NCBI GenBank assembly: GCA_028704435.1
Contig: JAQWFL010000016.1
Location: forward strand, 1 to 64,000
Reading direction: 5' to 3'
DNA length: 64,000 nt
DNA from: Anaerostipes sp.
GTDB lineage: Bacteria > Bacillota > Clostridia > Lachnospirales > Lachnospiraceae
Numbering within the stretch: the first letter of the stretch is position 1; each line of letters starts with the position of its first letter. The position numbers and the translations under genes are program-made. Positions 16,251-24,810 of the stretch are shown one piece after another. Under the pieces are notes generated by a model. That model was not told where the DNA came from. It ran no database searches and saw nothing but the letters and a program-made list of their open reading frames with translations.

Positions 16251-17336
16251 GTGTTGCTTATAGCAAGGAATTCGTTTGTTCAGATATCAAAATTGCCAAA
16301 CGTAAAAGGCAGAATTTATTATATATCAAGCCCAGTCCGACAGGAAAATCTGTATGCGGTTTATGAAACCACAGAACGGTCATTTTGGACAGAGTTGGCA
16401 AAATGTAACCAGACAGAATTTACTAAAAGCGGTACAGCGGGGAAGTGCATTGAAGCAAGAGAATTGATTATTGCGTTGCCAGAAAGTTTCGTAGAGTATG
16501 GACCAAAGGCATTACTAAAATTATTTACTGAACATTTCAAACAGAATTATGGAACGGAGTGTATTGCTGCTCTCCATCATAATAAAAGAAAGACCAATTA
16601 TCATATCCATCTTATCTTCTCCGAGCGTAAGCTGTTAGAAATTCCGACTGAGAAAGTGGCTACCAGAAATATGTTCTATGATGAATGTGGTAAGCACGTC
16701 AGAACCAAGAAAGAGATACTTGATGATAGTGGTCAGATTAGAGCAGGGTGCAAAGTTATACCAAAAGGGGAAGTGTATGAAAGAAATTTATTTACAACAA
16801 AGAATAGCAGATTTAAGGGCGAGAAATTTTTAGATGATGTGAAGCATTCCTATACCGATTTAATCAATCTCTATGTGAGGAATGACAAGGAAAAGCTGAA
16901 AGTATTTGATCGAAACGGAGTGTATTTGCCAATGAAAAAGATAGGAAAGAACAATCCAAAGACAGAGCAGATTAAGACGGATAATGAAATGCGTTGTAGA
17001 TGGAATGAAACAGTAGATATGGCACTTGTATGTGGCATACCAGAGCAGAAAATTATGGAAGTGAAGCAGGAGCAAATCTCAAAAAAAGTCAGCCAATCCA
17101 TGCGACTAGCGGGCAAGCGACCAGACCTCTTTGCAGGGATAGTCCAGATGGCGATTACAGCCTTGAAGCTACTCATTAACCGAATCTTCTGTATGGAAGA
17201 ACCGGAGGAAGCTAAGAGCGAAAAAACAGGAGCAAATGCTCCGAAAATCGAAGCCAAAACGGAACAGGCACAGAATACCTGCAGAACAGATGGAAAGTGT
17301 CACAAAGACCGAGCAGAAGCCCCCAGAACGACCTAA
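16251..17336 (+). CDS. Relaxase, MobA/MobL-type
   Basis: KTNYHIHLIFSER (HxH metal motif), N-terminal catalytic region and position after mobC/oriT-like hairpins. Confidence 0.85.
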   Translation: MLLIARNSFVQISKLPNVKGRIYYISSPVRQENLYAVYETTERSFWTELAKCNQTEFTKSGTAGKCIEARELIIALPESFVEYGPKALLKLFTEHFKQNYGTECIAALHHNKRKTNYHIHLIFSERKLLEIPTEKVATRNMFYDECGKHVRTKKEILDDSGQIRAGCKVIPKGEVYERNLFTTKNSRFKGEKFLDDVKHSYTDLINLYVRNDKEKLKVFDRNGVYLPMKKIGKNNPKTEQIKTDNEMRCRWNETVDMALVCGIPEQKIMEVKQEQISKKVSQSMRLAGKRPDLFAGIVQMAITALKLLINRIFCMEEPEEAKSEKTGANAPKIEAKTEQAQNTCRTDGKCHKDRAEAPRTT

Positions 17337-17796
17337 GAAGTCGGAGCTGGCATCCAAGTTTCCAAGACTGGAAGAAGTCTATGGACAGCTTCAAAATCAA
17401 AGTGCTGCTATCCACGAAAAGGAGGAAGGCATTGATAGTATGGAGCAGGAATTGTCAGAGATAAAAGCAATATGGAAAGGCAAACAGAGAAAAGCCTTGC
17501 AGGGGCAGGTAGAAAAGACACAGACACAGCTTGCCAACATGAAGCAGGGGTTACAGAACCTCGTAAAGAGATATGGTTACAAGAGCGTGAAAGCGTTTAT
17601 GACGGAGTTCAATGCTTCAAAGGCAGAATATGTGGAATATCAGAAAGCAGTCCAAAGCTATGAAAGGAAGCTGGCAGGAGAGCCAGAAAAGGTCAGTATC
17701 CATGAAAGATTACAAAGAGGACAGCAGGAAATCAGAGAGCGAGAAGCAAATAGACAGCACACAGCTACCAAGCCAAAGGATAGAGGTAGCAGATAA
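17236..17796 (+). CDS. Coiled-coil protein overlapping relaxase 3' end in +1 frame
   Basis: RBS-like aggag at 17228-17232 before ATG 17236; coiled-coil sequence EKEEGIDSMEQELSEIKAIWKGKQRKALQGQVEKTQTQLANMKQGLQNL. Confidence 0.6.
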   Translation: MLRKSKPKRNRHRIPAEQMESVTKTEQKPPERPKKSELASKFPRLEEVYGQLQNQSAAIHEKEEGIDSMEQELSEIKAIWKGKQRKALQGQVEKTQTQLANMKQGLQNLVKRYGYKSVKAFMTEFNASKAEYVEYQKAVQSYERKLAGEPEKVSIHERLQRGQQEIREREANRQHTATKPKDRGSR

Positions 17797-17806
17797 GGAG
17801 GAAACA

Positions 17807-18184
17807 ATGGAAAAGCATATCACAGGAGAGAATGGAATCAGTTACACGTTGGGAGCAGATGGTCTTTATTATCCAGACCTTACGCTCCCGAAAGGGACAA
17901 ACTACCCAATAGGAAAATATGGGAGAATGAGGGGAGACTACCTAAAAGAACATCGACATTCCATGTATCTGGAGCTGGTCTTTGCAGGAAAGTGGAATGA
18001 ATATCTGCATGAGGTTGACGAGGAAAGCCACCAGAGGATTGAACTTCTGGTGGAGCAGATGAAAGCAGGTGCAGGGATAACGGAGCAGTTAAAGGCAACC
18101 GACCAGATGAAGTGGGTGGAATTTATGAATAATTTGAAGAATGCTGCGGAGAAGATTGTTCTGGAAGAGACAGTGTTGAAATAA
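17807..18184 (+). CDS. tnpV: TnpV-family transposon protein
   Basis: ISYTLGADGLYYPDLTLPKGTNYPIGKYGRMRGDYLKEHRHSMYLELVFAGKWNEYLHEVDEE; RBS aaggagg. Confidence 0.8.
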   Translation: MEKHITGENGISYTLGADGLYYPDLTLPKGTNYPIGKYGRMRGDYLKEHRHSMYLELVFAGKWNEYLHEVDEESHQRIELLVEQMKAGAGITEQLKATDQMKWVEFMNNLKNAAEKIVLEETVLK

Positions 18185-18271
18185 AATTATTAGCATATCG
18201 TAATATTTTGTGGTACAATAAAATTAATAAACAAATGAGAATTTAAATAGATGCATTGAGAGGAAATTTAT

Positions 18272-18676
18272 GTGTTTAATGGAAAAATAGATAAATTTGA
18301 AGAAATAGATAATGAGATAGATACTCTTAAAACAAGTAAGCTCGAATTAAAACATGAAATTGATAAGATAGACATTCAGATAACAAATAAAGAAGAAGCA
18401 AGAATGAATTATGGTATACAATATTTCCTGAATCGAGAAAAGAGAGAAAACTTGCTTAATGAGGCACTAAAATATGGCTATTCGGAAGTGAAAATCAAAC
18501 AGTTACAACCGTTTGTTGATAATTGGAATCAAGATATAGTAACGAAGGACATATTAGATAGTTTTCGTACAATAGAAAAATTTGTTAATAATAATCATGA
18601 ACCATATAAAGAGAATATAATGTATAAATTCTCTAAGATTTTTCATAATGAGGGAGGTAATATAAATGAAAATTAA
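18272..18676 (+). CDS. Uncharacterized coiled-coil protein (cassette gene A)
   Basis: GTG start with RBS gagagga; heptad-rich N-terminus FEEIDNEIDTLKTSKLELKHEIDKIDIQI. Confidence 0.6.
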   Translation: MFNGKIDKFEEIDNEIDTLKTSKLELKHEIDKIDIQITNKEEARMNYGIQYFLNREKRENLLNEALKYGYSEVKIKQLQPFVDNWNQDIVTKDILDSFRTIEKFVNNNHEPYKENIMYKFSKIFHNEGGNINEN

Positions 18677-18977
18677 TATTACTACACCGAAACGATATTC
18701 ATATTATGAATTACTAAGAAAATCAAAGAAATATATGAAGGGGGATTATAATTGCAATAAAGCATTACACGTGTTTGAGGGAAAAAATAAGAAGTATTAT
18801 TCTTTAATACGAAAAGGAAATGTACAAATAGAATTGATAGAGGATGATCAGGAAACACTTGAAGATATAAAAATGTATTTGGAATTTCTTTTTTATAAAC
18901 AATACATAGGACTTGATTTTGAGGGAATGAAAAACAAAAACTTTTCTTTAAATAACGTGCAATGTTATTATATGTGA
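18666..18977 (+). CDS. Uncharacterized small protein (cassette gene B)
   Basis: Overlaps gene A by 11 bp; RBS gggaggt. Confidence 0.6.
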   Translation: MKINITTPKRYSYYELLRKSKKYMKGDYNCNKALHVFEGKNKKYYSLIRKGNVQIELIEDDQETLEDIKMYLEFLFYKQYIGLDFEGMKNKNFSLNNVQCYYM

Positions 18978-18986
18978 TAAATAGTT

Positions 18987-19379
18987 ATGGATGAAGGAAA
19001 TGAAAAAAAGAATGATGTGATAAAAGAAGTATTTATAATGGCATTGTTAATTGGTGTGATTGTAGTTAGATTTTCAAAACTTGGAGATGATAATACTTTT
19101 ATTAAATGCATTGGATATATTGGAGTCTTAGTATCTCTTGTGGATTTATATGTTGATGCAAGCAGGAAATATGCATCGTTTGATAAGTTTAATGTTTTAA
19201 AAGGATGGGCATATTTTATTGCTATAATTATGGCAATTATTTTAATGCTATTATTAACCGAAAGCATACCAATTAATTCAAAATGGAGTGATGAGTTCAC
19301 GTTGTTAGCTTTGTTGGTTTCGCTTCCAGAAAAAATATATTTGAATTGGATTGATAACTATGTCAGGAGGAAAAAATAA
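18987..19379 (+). CDS. Uncharacterized membrane protein (cassette gene C)
   Basis: Hydrophobic segments VFIMALLIGVIVV, CIGYIGVLVSLVDLYV, AYFIAIIMAIILMLLL. Confidence 0.6.
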   Translation: MDEGNEKKNDVIKEVFIMALLIGVIVVRFSKLGDDNTFIKCIGYIGVLVSLVDLYVDASRKYASFDKFNVLKGWAYFIAIIMAIILMLLLTESIPINSKWSDEFTLLALLVSLPEKIYLNWIDNYVRRKK

Positions 19380-19380
19380 A

Positions 19381-20058
19381 ATGCAAGATACAAAAAAAAT
19401 TATTGATATTATTACTTCGTATTCAGGTGAGGATATTGATTTGTGCTACTATGCGGTAGACATTATAAAAGAATCAGAAAATCCAGTTTTAGAGTTGATT
19501 AGTTTTTTCGAAAATATTGGTGTTAAAAAATCTGATGAAAGTCTTAAGTTGGAAAAACATTATGAGAATGAAGAATTAGAAAATATAAATAAGATGTATT
19601 CGACATATATTATGGGCTTTTTGAGTGCGCTGGTAGAAAGAGCACATATTGAAAGATGGGGAAAAGAAACATTTTATAGTCATTTATGGGAAAATTTAAT
19701 TCATGATTTTATGCTTGAAAATAGTAAGTTACAGGCTTTTGCTTTATTAAGATATGCTCAAAATGATTTGATGCCATATGTTGAAATTGGTAAACCTATT
19801 TCAATGGATAGCGATGAATTTTCACGAGCTCTAGAACAAAATGTTGAAACTATAAAAAAAATACAACATATTGTGGCAATGAATTTTACACAGAAAACAG
19901 AAGTATCTTCACTTATTTTAGAAGAAATTTGCAAGATTAAAAAAAAGGAGGATCAAATTGTAACATTTGCGGTCGCATTGGATTTGGTTACAAAGAGTAA
20001 ACTAAATGGGCTTATGAAAGTTTTAAAGGAGTCTGGCATAAAGGTAGAGGAAAAGTAA
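19381..20058 (+). CDS. Uncharacterized helical protein (cassette gene D)
   Basis: RBS tcaggagg before ATG 19381 (gene C stop at 19379); no family recognised. Confidence 0.6.
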   Translation: MQDTKKIIDIITSYSGEDIDLCYYAVDIIKESENPVLELISFFENIGVKKSDESLKLEKHYENEELENINKMYSTYIMGFLSALVERAHIERWGKETFYSHLWENLIHDFMLENSKLQAFALLRYAQNDLMPYVEIGKPISMDSDEFSRALEQNVETIKKIQHIVAMNFTQKTEVSSLILEEICKIKKKEDQIVTFAVALDLVTKSKLNGLMKVLKESGIKVEEK

Positions 20059-20078
20059 ATGGCTCTATATTGGCTCTA
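20058..20078 (+). repeat. Candidate att repeat R: aatggctctatattggctcta
   Basis: 18/21 match to 10802-10822; begins at last base of cassette gene D stop codon. Confidence 0.5.
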
Positions 20079-20122
20079 ATAATCTTATTCGAGACAATCA
20101 GAGCTGAATAATAAGGAGAATA

Positions 20123-20194
20123 TGATGACGAAAAAACGCAAATATGTACCAAAAAAAATGTGGATTTTGGTATCCGCACCGGAATTTGAATAGT
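20123..20194 (+). CDS. 23-aa small ORF MMTKKRKYVPKKMWILVSAPEFE
   Basis: RBS aaggag 20114-20119, immediately followed by terminator. Confidence 0.4.
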
Positions 20195-20203
20195 TGGAGC
20201 TAA

Positions 20204-20247
20204 GCTGTAAAGCCCTTAACCACGGGGTTTTACGGCTTTTCTTTTTT
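20204..20247 (+). terminator. Intrinsic terminator
   Basis: gctgtaaagccc...ggggttttacggc + ttttcttttttt. Confidence 0.75.
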
Positions 20248-20264
20248 TAAATTTTTTCATTGCA

Positions 20265-21176
20265 TTATTTTCTTACTTTGGCTCTATGGTAGATTGCTGT
20301 GTGTTGGTTGCTTGTGTAATCGGCGATACTGTGTGAAGCAGAGGTATATTGAAGAATACCCGTCAATTTTTTAGCAACTTCCAGATTTGTATTCGGATAT
20401 AGATGTCCATATGTTCCAAGCGTTGTCTGTATTTTCTCATGTCCTAAACGTTCTTTAATAAGCAAAGGGTTTTCGCCCATGCTGATTAGGAGCGAAGCGC
20501 GCGAATGTCTTAGAGCATGGATTTTAATACGGTGTACGCCAGCTAATCCAGCAAGTTTCTCTAATGCCCGTGGTAGAGTGTGTTTGCTTGTCGGTATACC
20601 ATTATAGCTTAATACAAAGTCACAATTTTTCAGAACCTTTTGTTGTACGTTTCTCCATGTTTTTAATTCGTTCAGAGTATCAGTATCAATGTAAATAGTT
20701 CTGATACTTGCTCTTGTTTTTGGCTCAACAAATTTGTACTCTGTCATGGATTTATAGTACAGGGTCTTGGTTACACCTAACAGCCCTGTGTCAAAGTCTA
20801 TATCAGACCATTGCAAAGCCGCCGCTTCTCCAATTCCTAGCCCTGTCATAAATAGCACCCAAAAGGAAACAAACAAATAATATTCGTAGTAATCGCCCCG
20901 ATAAAGCAGGGAAATTACTTTCTGAAATTCTTCCAATGTCCAAAAGTCAACTTTCGATTTCTTGCTTTTGATATTACCAATCATTCGTGAGGGATTTTTC
21001 TTTGCAATCCCCAGAACAACAGCACGGTCAAAAGCAATAGAGAGCATACCTTGCACAATACGAATATAGTTTGGACTAAATTCTTTTGCCAATTTTAACT
21101 GCCAGTTCTGAACATTGATAGGATTTATCTCGTCCGTTGGTGTTTTGGCTTCCAGCAATACTTTTAATTTTTCCAT
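20265..21176 (-). pseudogene. N-terminally truncated tyrosine integrase with probable loss of catalytic Arg I
   Basis: Starts within core-binding domain; motif reads MTGLGIGEAAAL instead of TGxRIGEaLaL; HALRHSRASLL and GHEKIQTTLGTYGHLYP retained. Confidence 0.75.
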
Positions 21177-21273
21177 AGGATTTATGTCCTTTCTTTTATT
21201 TGGTTGCTGATAAATAGATACAAAAAAGTAGCAAATCATAATGACTTACCACTTTGTGTGTGAATATTCAATT

Positions 21274-21477
21274 TTAATAAAATATAAATATTTCTTCAAT
21301 CGGTGCTTTGACAGCTCGTGAAATGTCAATAGCCAGTTTTAAAGAGGGGTTATATTGTGCTTTTTCCAGTCGCATAATCGTTTCACGTCTTACGCCAACA
21401 AGTTCTGCCAGCTGTTCTTGTGTAAATCCTTGTGCAACTCGATATATTTTGAGATTACATTCAAATTCAGCGCCCAT
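21274..21477 (-). CDS. XRE-family small regulator
   Basis: [60 protein letters not shown]. Confidence 0.9.
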   Translation of the reverse strand: MGAEFECNLKIYRVAQGFTQEQLAELVGVRRETIMRLEKAQYNPSLKLAIDISRAVKAPIEEIFIFY

Positions 21478-21480
21478 ATC

Positions 21481-22122
21481 TTATTCTCCTTTTTCGTAGC
21501 GATATAACAAGTAACTGCTAAGAAATAGAACCAGAGCATAAATCAATGAAATCGCTATTAGCATAAAAATGGCACACCATTCAACATATCGTGAAAACAT
21601 TCCCATACCAACAAGCCAGATGGTAATAAACAATAGTAAAAATCCCGTTTTATATGCTTTTAATTCAGCACGCTTTTTATTCTCCAAATATAGTTCGTCT
21701 TCCAATGTATTTGACATTTTCCCCTCAAAGAAAAATCCAAAAAATCCAAAGAAAACAAAGAATATGAATGGGAAAATAATTCTGGATTCCGTGTATGTCC
21801 ATATCCCTATAAACCCAGCGAATCCAAAGAAACCTGCAAAGCCTAAAAGCGGGGATATTTTTCTACTGTACCTTTTATCAGCCTGTTTCTTTTGAATTGA
21901 TGCTTGAAAAATATTGATTACTAAATAAATTACATATAGGGCAACTAATCCACCGATGATGAGCATAGGAATATCTTTCGTAATAAAAACATATTCTGAC
22001 AAGTCAGTTTCATATATCCAACGCCCCTCATTGTACAGAAGTGAGTATATAACTCCTATGATAATCAATATAACCAGCCCAATTCCCATAATAACTGTAT
22101 TTCTTATTTTTCTTTTTGACAT
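21481..22122 (-). CDS. Multi-pass membrane protein (DUF3796-like) partnered with small XRE regulator
   Basis: Repeated TM segments and GFAGFFGFAGFIGIW / FFVFFGFFGFFFEGK; RBS aaggag before ATG 22122. Confidence 0.65.
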   Translation of the reverse strand: MSKRKIRNTVIMGIGLVILIIIGVIYSLLYNEGRWIYETDLSEYVFITKDIPMLIIGGLVALYVIYLVINIFQASIQKKQADKRYSRKISPLLGFAGFFGFAGFIGIWTYTESRIIFPFIFFVFFGFFGFFFEGKMSNTLEDELYLENKKRAELKAYKTGFLLLFITIWLVGMGMFSRYVEWCAIFMLIAISLIYALVLFLSSYLLYRYEKGE

Positions 22123-22160
22123 GTGATATTCTCCTTTGAATGTGATGTTTTTGTCTCTTT

Positions 22161-22223
22161 GTGAGATAAATATATCACTATATACGAGCAATGTCAATGA
22201 AATAATGAGATAAATATATCACT
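22161..22223 (-). promoter_or_regulatory. Two identical operator-like repeats gagataaatatatcact, 44 bp apart
   Basis: 22163-22179 and 22207-22223; each near-palindromic gtgaNatanatatNtcac. Confidence 0.65.
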
Positions 22224-22234
22224 TTATTATGGTG

Positions 22235-22489
22235 CTATTTCTTACCCCTCTTTCCCCCACCTATGCCCGAACTTAGGTCACTAAAAAAACCACTATTTTG
22301 CATGGTTTCAGATTCATACCAGCCATTTTCCAGAATCATACGTGACAGCTTTTGGCGGTGTATGAACCGTTTGTAGCTGTCATAACAGAATCGGTAATAA
22401 CAAAAGGCGACCAGTGTACAGATACCAGTCGCCATGATCACTGTTATGATGTTGTAGGTGGAAAGTGTCAGCCTGTTATTTCCGAACAA
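22235..22489 (-). pseudogene. N-terminal stub of Tn916 Orf21/TcpA-type FtsK-like coupling protein
   Basis: YRFCYDSYKRFIHRQKLSRMILENGWYESETMQNSGFFSD resembles Orf21 N-terminus; ATPase domain absent. Confidence 0.7.
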
Positions 22490-22764
22490 GCTGAATTTGT
22501 TCCTTTATAGGAAACTTGTCGTTTCTATAAAGGGGGATTTAAGACAAAACCTGCTAGAAAACTATTGATTTTTCTTAGCAGGTTTATTAAGATGTATACT
22601 AAAAATATTGAGGTAGCGGTAAAATTTCATGCAAAATTTGCAGAAAGCAATAATCTTTTGCTAGCAAATTCAATTGCTAACAAAATAGAAGACGATCAGT
22701 TGAGAGAGAATACTTTATCAGAGATATCTAAAAATATTATTTGGGTTAAAAAAGCATTATCTTA

Positions 22765-23131
22765 CTATTACAGGGAGGAAGAATACCTAACAAAAGGACA
22801 GTATCAGGTGATGAATACATTTCTATTCGGAGATGTTGCAACAAATCAGATCGAAATCACAGATTTTTTAGAAGATAAGGAAGCACGTTTTGAATAGAGG
22901 GTTACAACGAAAATCTTCTTAACGAAATTATTTTCAGTATTCAATCAAAAAGAGAGAACGGTGGTTGTGGAGACAGTATTGAATAGTCATACGATGGAGA
23001 CAGAACGAAAACTGCTCGGTGTGAGTAGTAGGCAAAGAGGTATAAAAAGAGCGGCCTGGATAAATTGTTGATCCAGATTAAAAAAATGGGTCTTGAGAAC
23101 TATTAATGAAGCAGTAGAACAACTGTTGTAA
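22765..23131 (+). pseudogene. Decayed copy of sigma-like gene 8354..8812
   Basis: YYYREEEYLTKGQYQVMNTFLFGDVATNQIEITDFLEDKEARFE then TAG where the intact copy reads CAG; downstream homology continues with frameshifts. Confidence 0.85.
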
Positions 23132-23187
23132 AAAAAGAGGGACTTACTGCATTCTTGTATAGAGTGCAGGAGGTCCCTTGACTTGCT

Positions 23188-23502
23188 TTATGCAATCAAT
23201 TTTCTAAATGATTTTATTATCGCTGGACTCACAATAGTAATTTCTATGATAGAAATAGATAGAAAAGTGAAAACTACTAGGCTATTATATTCTTCTCGGA
23301 CATATTGGGCAGAGTTTTGATCCATTGCATCTAGTTTCTCATAAGTGCTCAAATCAGATGCGTTTTCTATTATTTCATTTTTTTTATTGTATTTATCCTT
23401 GGAAACATTATTCAATTTACTAACAGTATCTACAAGTCTTTTAGAGATAGCATGTGCTTGAAAAGTGATATTGTTAGGTTCGGTAATAATTGTATTTGAC
23501 AT
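23188..23502 (-). CDS. Small TM protein, paralogue of 8859..9182
   Basis: NKLDAMDQN-type match: EKLDAMDQNSAQYVREEYNSLVVFTFLSISI. Confidence 0.7.
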   Translation of the reverse strand: MSNTIITEPNNITFQAHAISKRLVDTVSKLNNVSKDKYNKKNEIIENASDLSTYEKLDAMDQNSAQYVREEYNSLVVFTFLSISIIEITIVSPAIIKSFRKLIA

Positions 23503-23648
23503 AGGTTTCTCCTTTCGGTGGATGAGTATTGACAATTGTTTTCACTGGTCTTATCATACTACTATGAGAGAGACATATCAATCTGTGAAAGTGTCTGTTT
23601 TTGAGAAAAGATATGCTAAAAAAGATGTATTTGTCTGCGGGGTGGAGT

Positions 23649-24440
23649 ATGGGATTTCAGCATTTAGATAATGGAAACATAGAAAAATTTAATTGTAGAT
23701 TGTGGTATCTGATGAAAAAGAAAAGCATAGAGACAGCAAAAGAATTGGCGCATAACTTATATAATGCAGGATATGCTCTTGTTGATAAAAATGAAGAAGA
23801 TTTTGATGGAGAAATTGCTGTAAATAATATTGCAAGAAGAATTCAAGAGCATCTAAATTCGGAAGATATACAAAAACTTCAGAGTAGATTTATAATGGCT
23901 TACTGTGATTTTTTTGGATGCTCAGCAGATTATTTGTTAGGAAGAACGTTAATTGAAAGTAATAATCCTGATACAAAGCATTTTTGTGAGATAACAGGAT
24001 TATCAGAGAAAGCCACTAAAAGATTGATAGAAGAATTACCGGATGATATAAAAGCCAATTTAATGGGATTTTGGTCTAATATGTTAGATAGTAATATGTT
24101 TTATATGTTACCATTAGAACATCATAAAATGTGTTATGAATTAGGGCAGTATTACGCTGCACAGAATAAGATAGATGAAATCAATAAAGCTTCAAGAGAA
24201 ATGTCGAATTCAGATGCCTTTGTATCCATATGGAGAACGATGATGGAAGAAAATTATCTAAAGGAAGCAAAGCCTCATGCAGGTGCATATTACTTGCATA
24301 TGAATAATATTCTCAATAATATGAGTGAATACTTAGAGACGTTTGCTAAAAAGTATGTTAAGAGCAATCAAAGCGTAATTGATGATTATTTCTTTAATAA
24401 ACTTCATGAAAAAGTGGGAAAAAATCACAGTGACATCTAA
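23649..24440 (+). CDS. HTH-like regulator, paralogue of 9333..10145
   Basis: Near-identical blocks e.g. RFIMAYCDFFGCSADYLLGRTLIESNNPDTKHFCEITGLSEKATKR. Confidence 0.65.
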   Translation: MGFQHLDNGNIEKFNCRLWYLMKKKSIETAKELAHNLYNAGYALVDKNEEDFDGEIAVNNIARRIQEHLNSEDIQKLQSRFIMAYCDFFGCSADYLLGRTLIESNNPDTKHFCEITGLSEKATKRLIEELPDDIKANLMGFWSNMLDSNMFYMLPLEHHKMCYELGQYYAAQNKIDEINKASREMSNSDAFVSIWRTMMEENYLKEAKPHAGAYYLHMNNILNNMSEYLETFAKKYVKSNQSVIDDYFFNKLHEKVGKNHSDI

Positions 24441-24466
24441 GAAGAATTAAAAAAACAACAATTAAG

Positions 24467-24746
24467 GTGGTATCAAGATATCATCAACACCTCTATTTTT
24501 TATTTCAGTTAAAACGCCAAGCCAATACTTTGCTCCTTCACTTCCTCCTAATCACATGCCTAAAACATCTTTCTTTCCATTAAGTTTGATACCGATGGCA
24601 ACATAGACAGTCTTTTTAACTACAGATCTGTCTTTGCCAACATTAAGATGTATCGCATCTAAGAGAACAGTGGGATACATAGATAATACCTGGTCTTCAA
24701 TGTCGGAAATATCATTTTTCCTTGTGATATCTTGGCCTTTTGTCAT
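24467..24746 (-). pseudogene. IS256-family (mutator) transposase remnant
   Basis: ISDIEDQVLSMYPTVLLDAIHLNVGKDRSVVKKTVYVAIGIKLNGKKDVLGM* then in-frame LGGSEGAKYWLGVLTEIKNRGVDDI. Confidence 0.85.
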
Positions 24747-24810
24747 AGAAAAAACCTCTTAGATTAATGTAATTTTATCATTAACCTAGGAGGTTTTCAT
24801 AGTATTCTTC

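Larger units (their letters stand above)
10802..20078. mobile_element. Candidate integrative mobilizable element (IME)
   Basis: Imperfect 21-bp direct repeats at both ends (18/21) enclosing xis-int-mobC-AAA-oriT-relaxase-tnpV plus cargo. Confidence 0.6.

Noticed and set aside
17221-17227. Programmed -1 frameshift at aaaaaac in the relaxase
   Set aside because: Heptamer is out of register with the relaxase frame and the overlapping ORF is in the +1 frame with its own SD-like sequence.
17880-18098. Minus-strand ORF within tnpV and other 60-80 aa antisense ORFs throughout
   Set aside because: Overlap strong coding genes on the opposite strand with no start signals.
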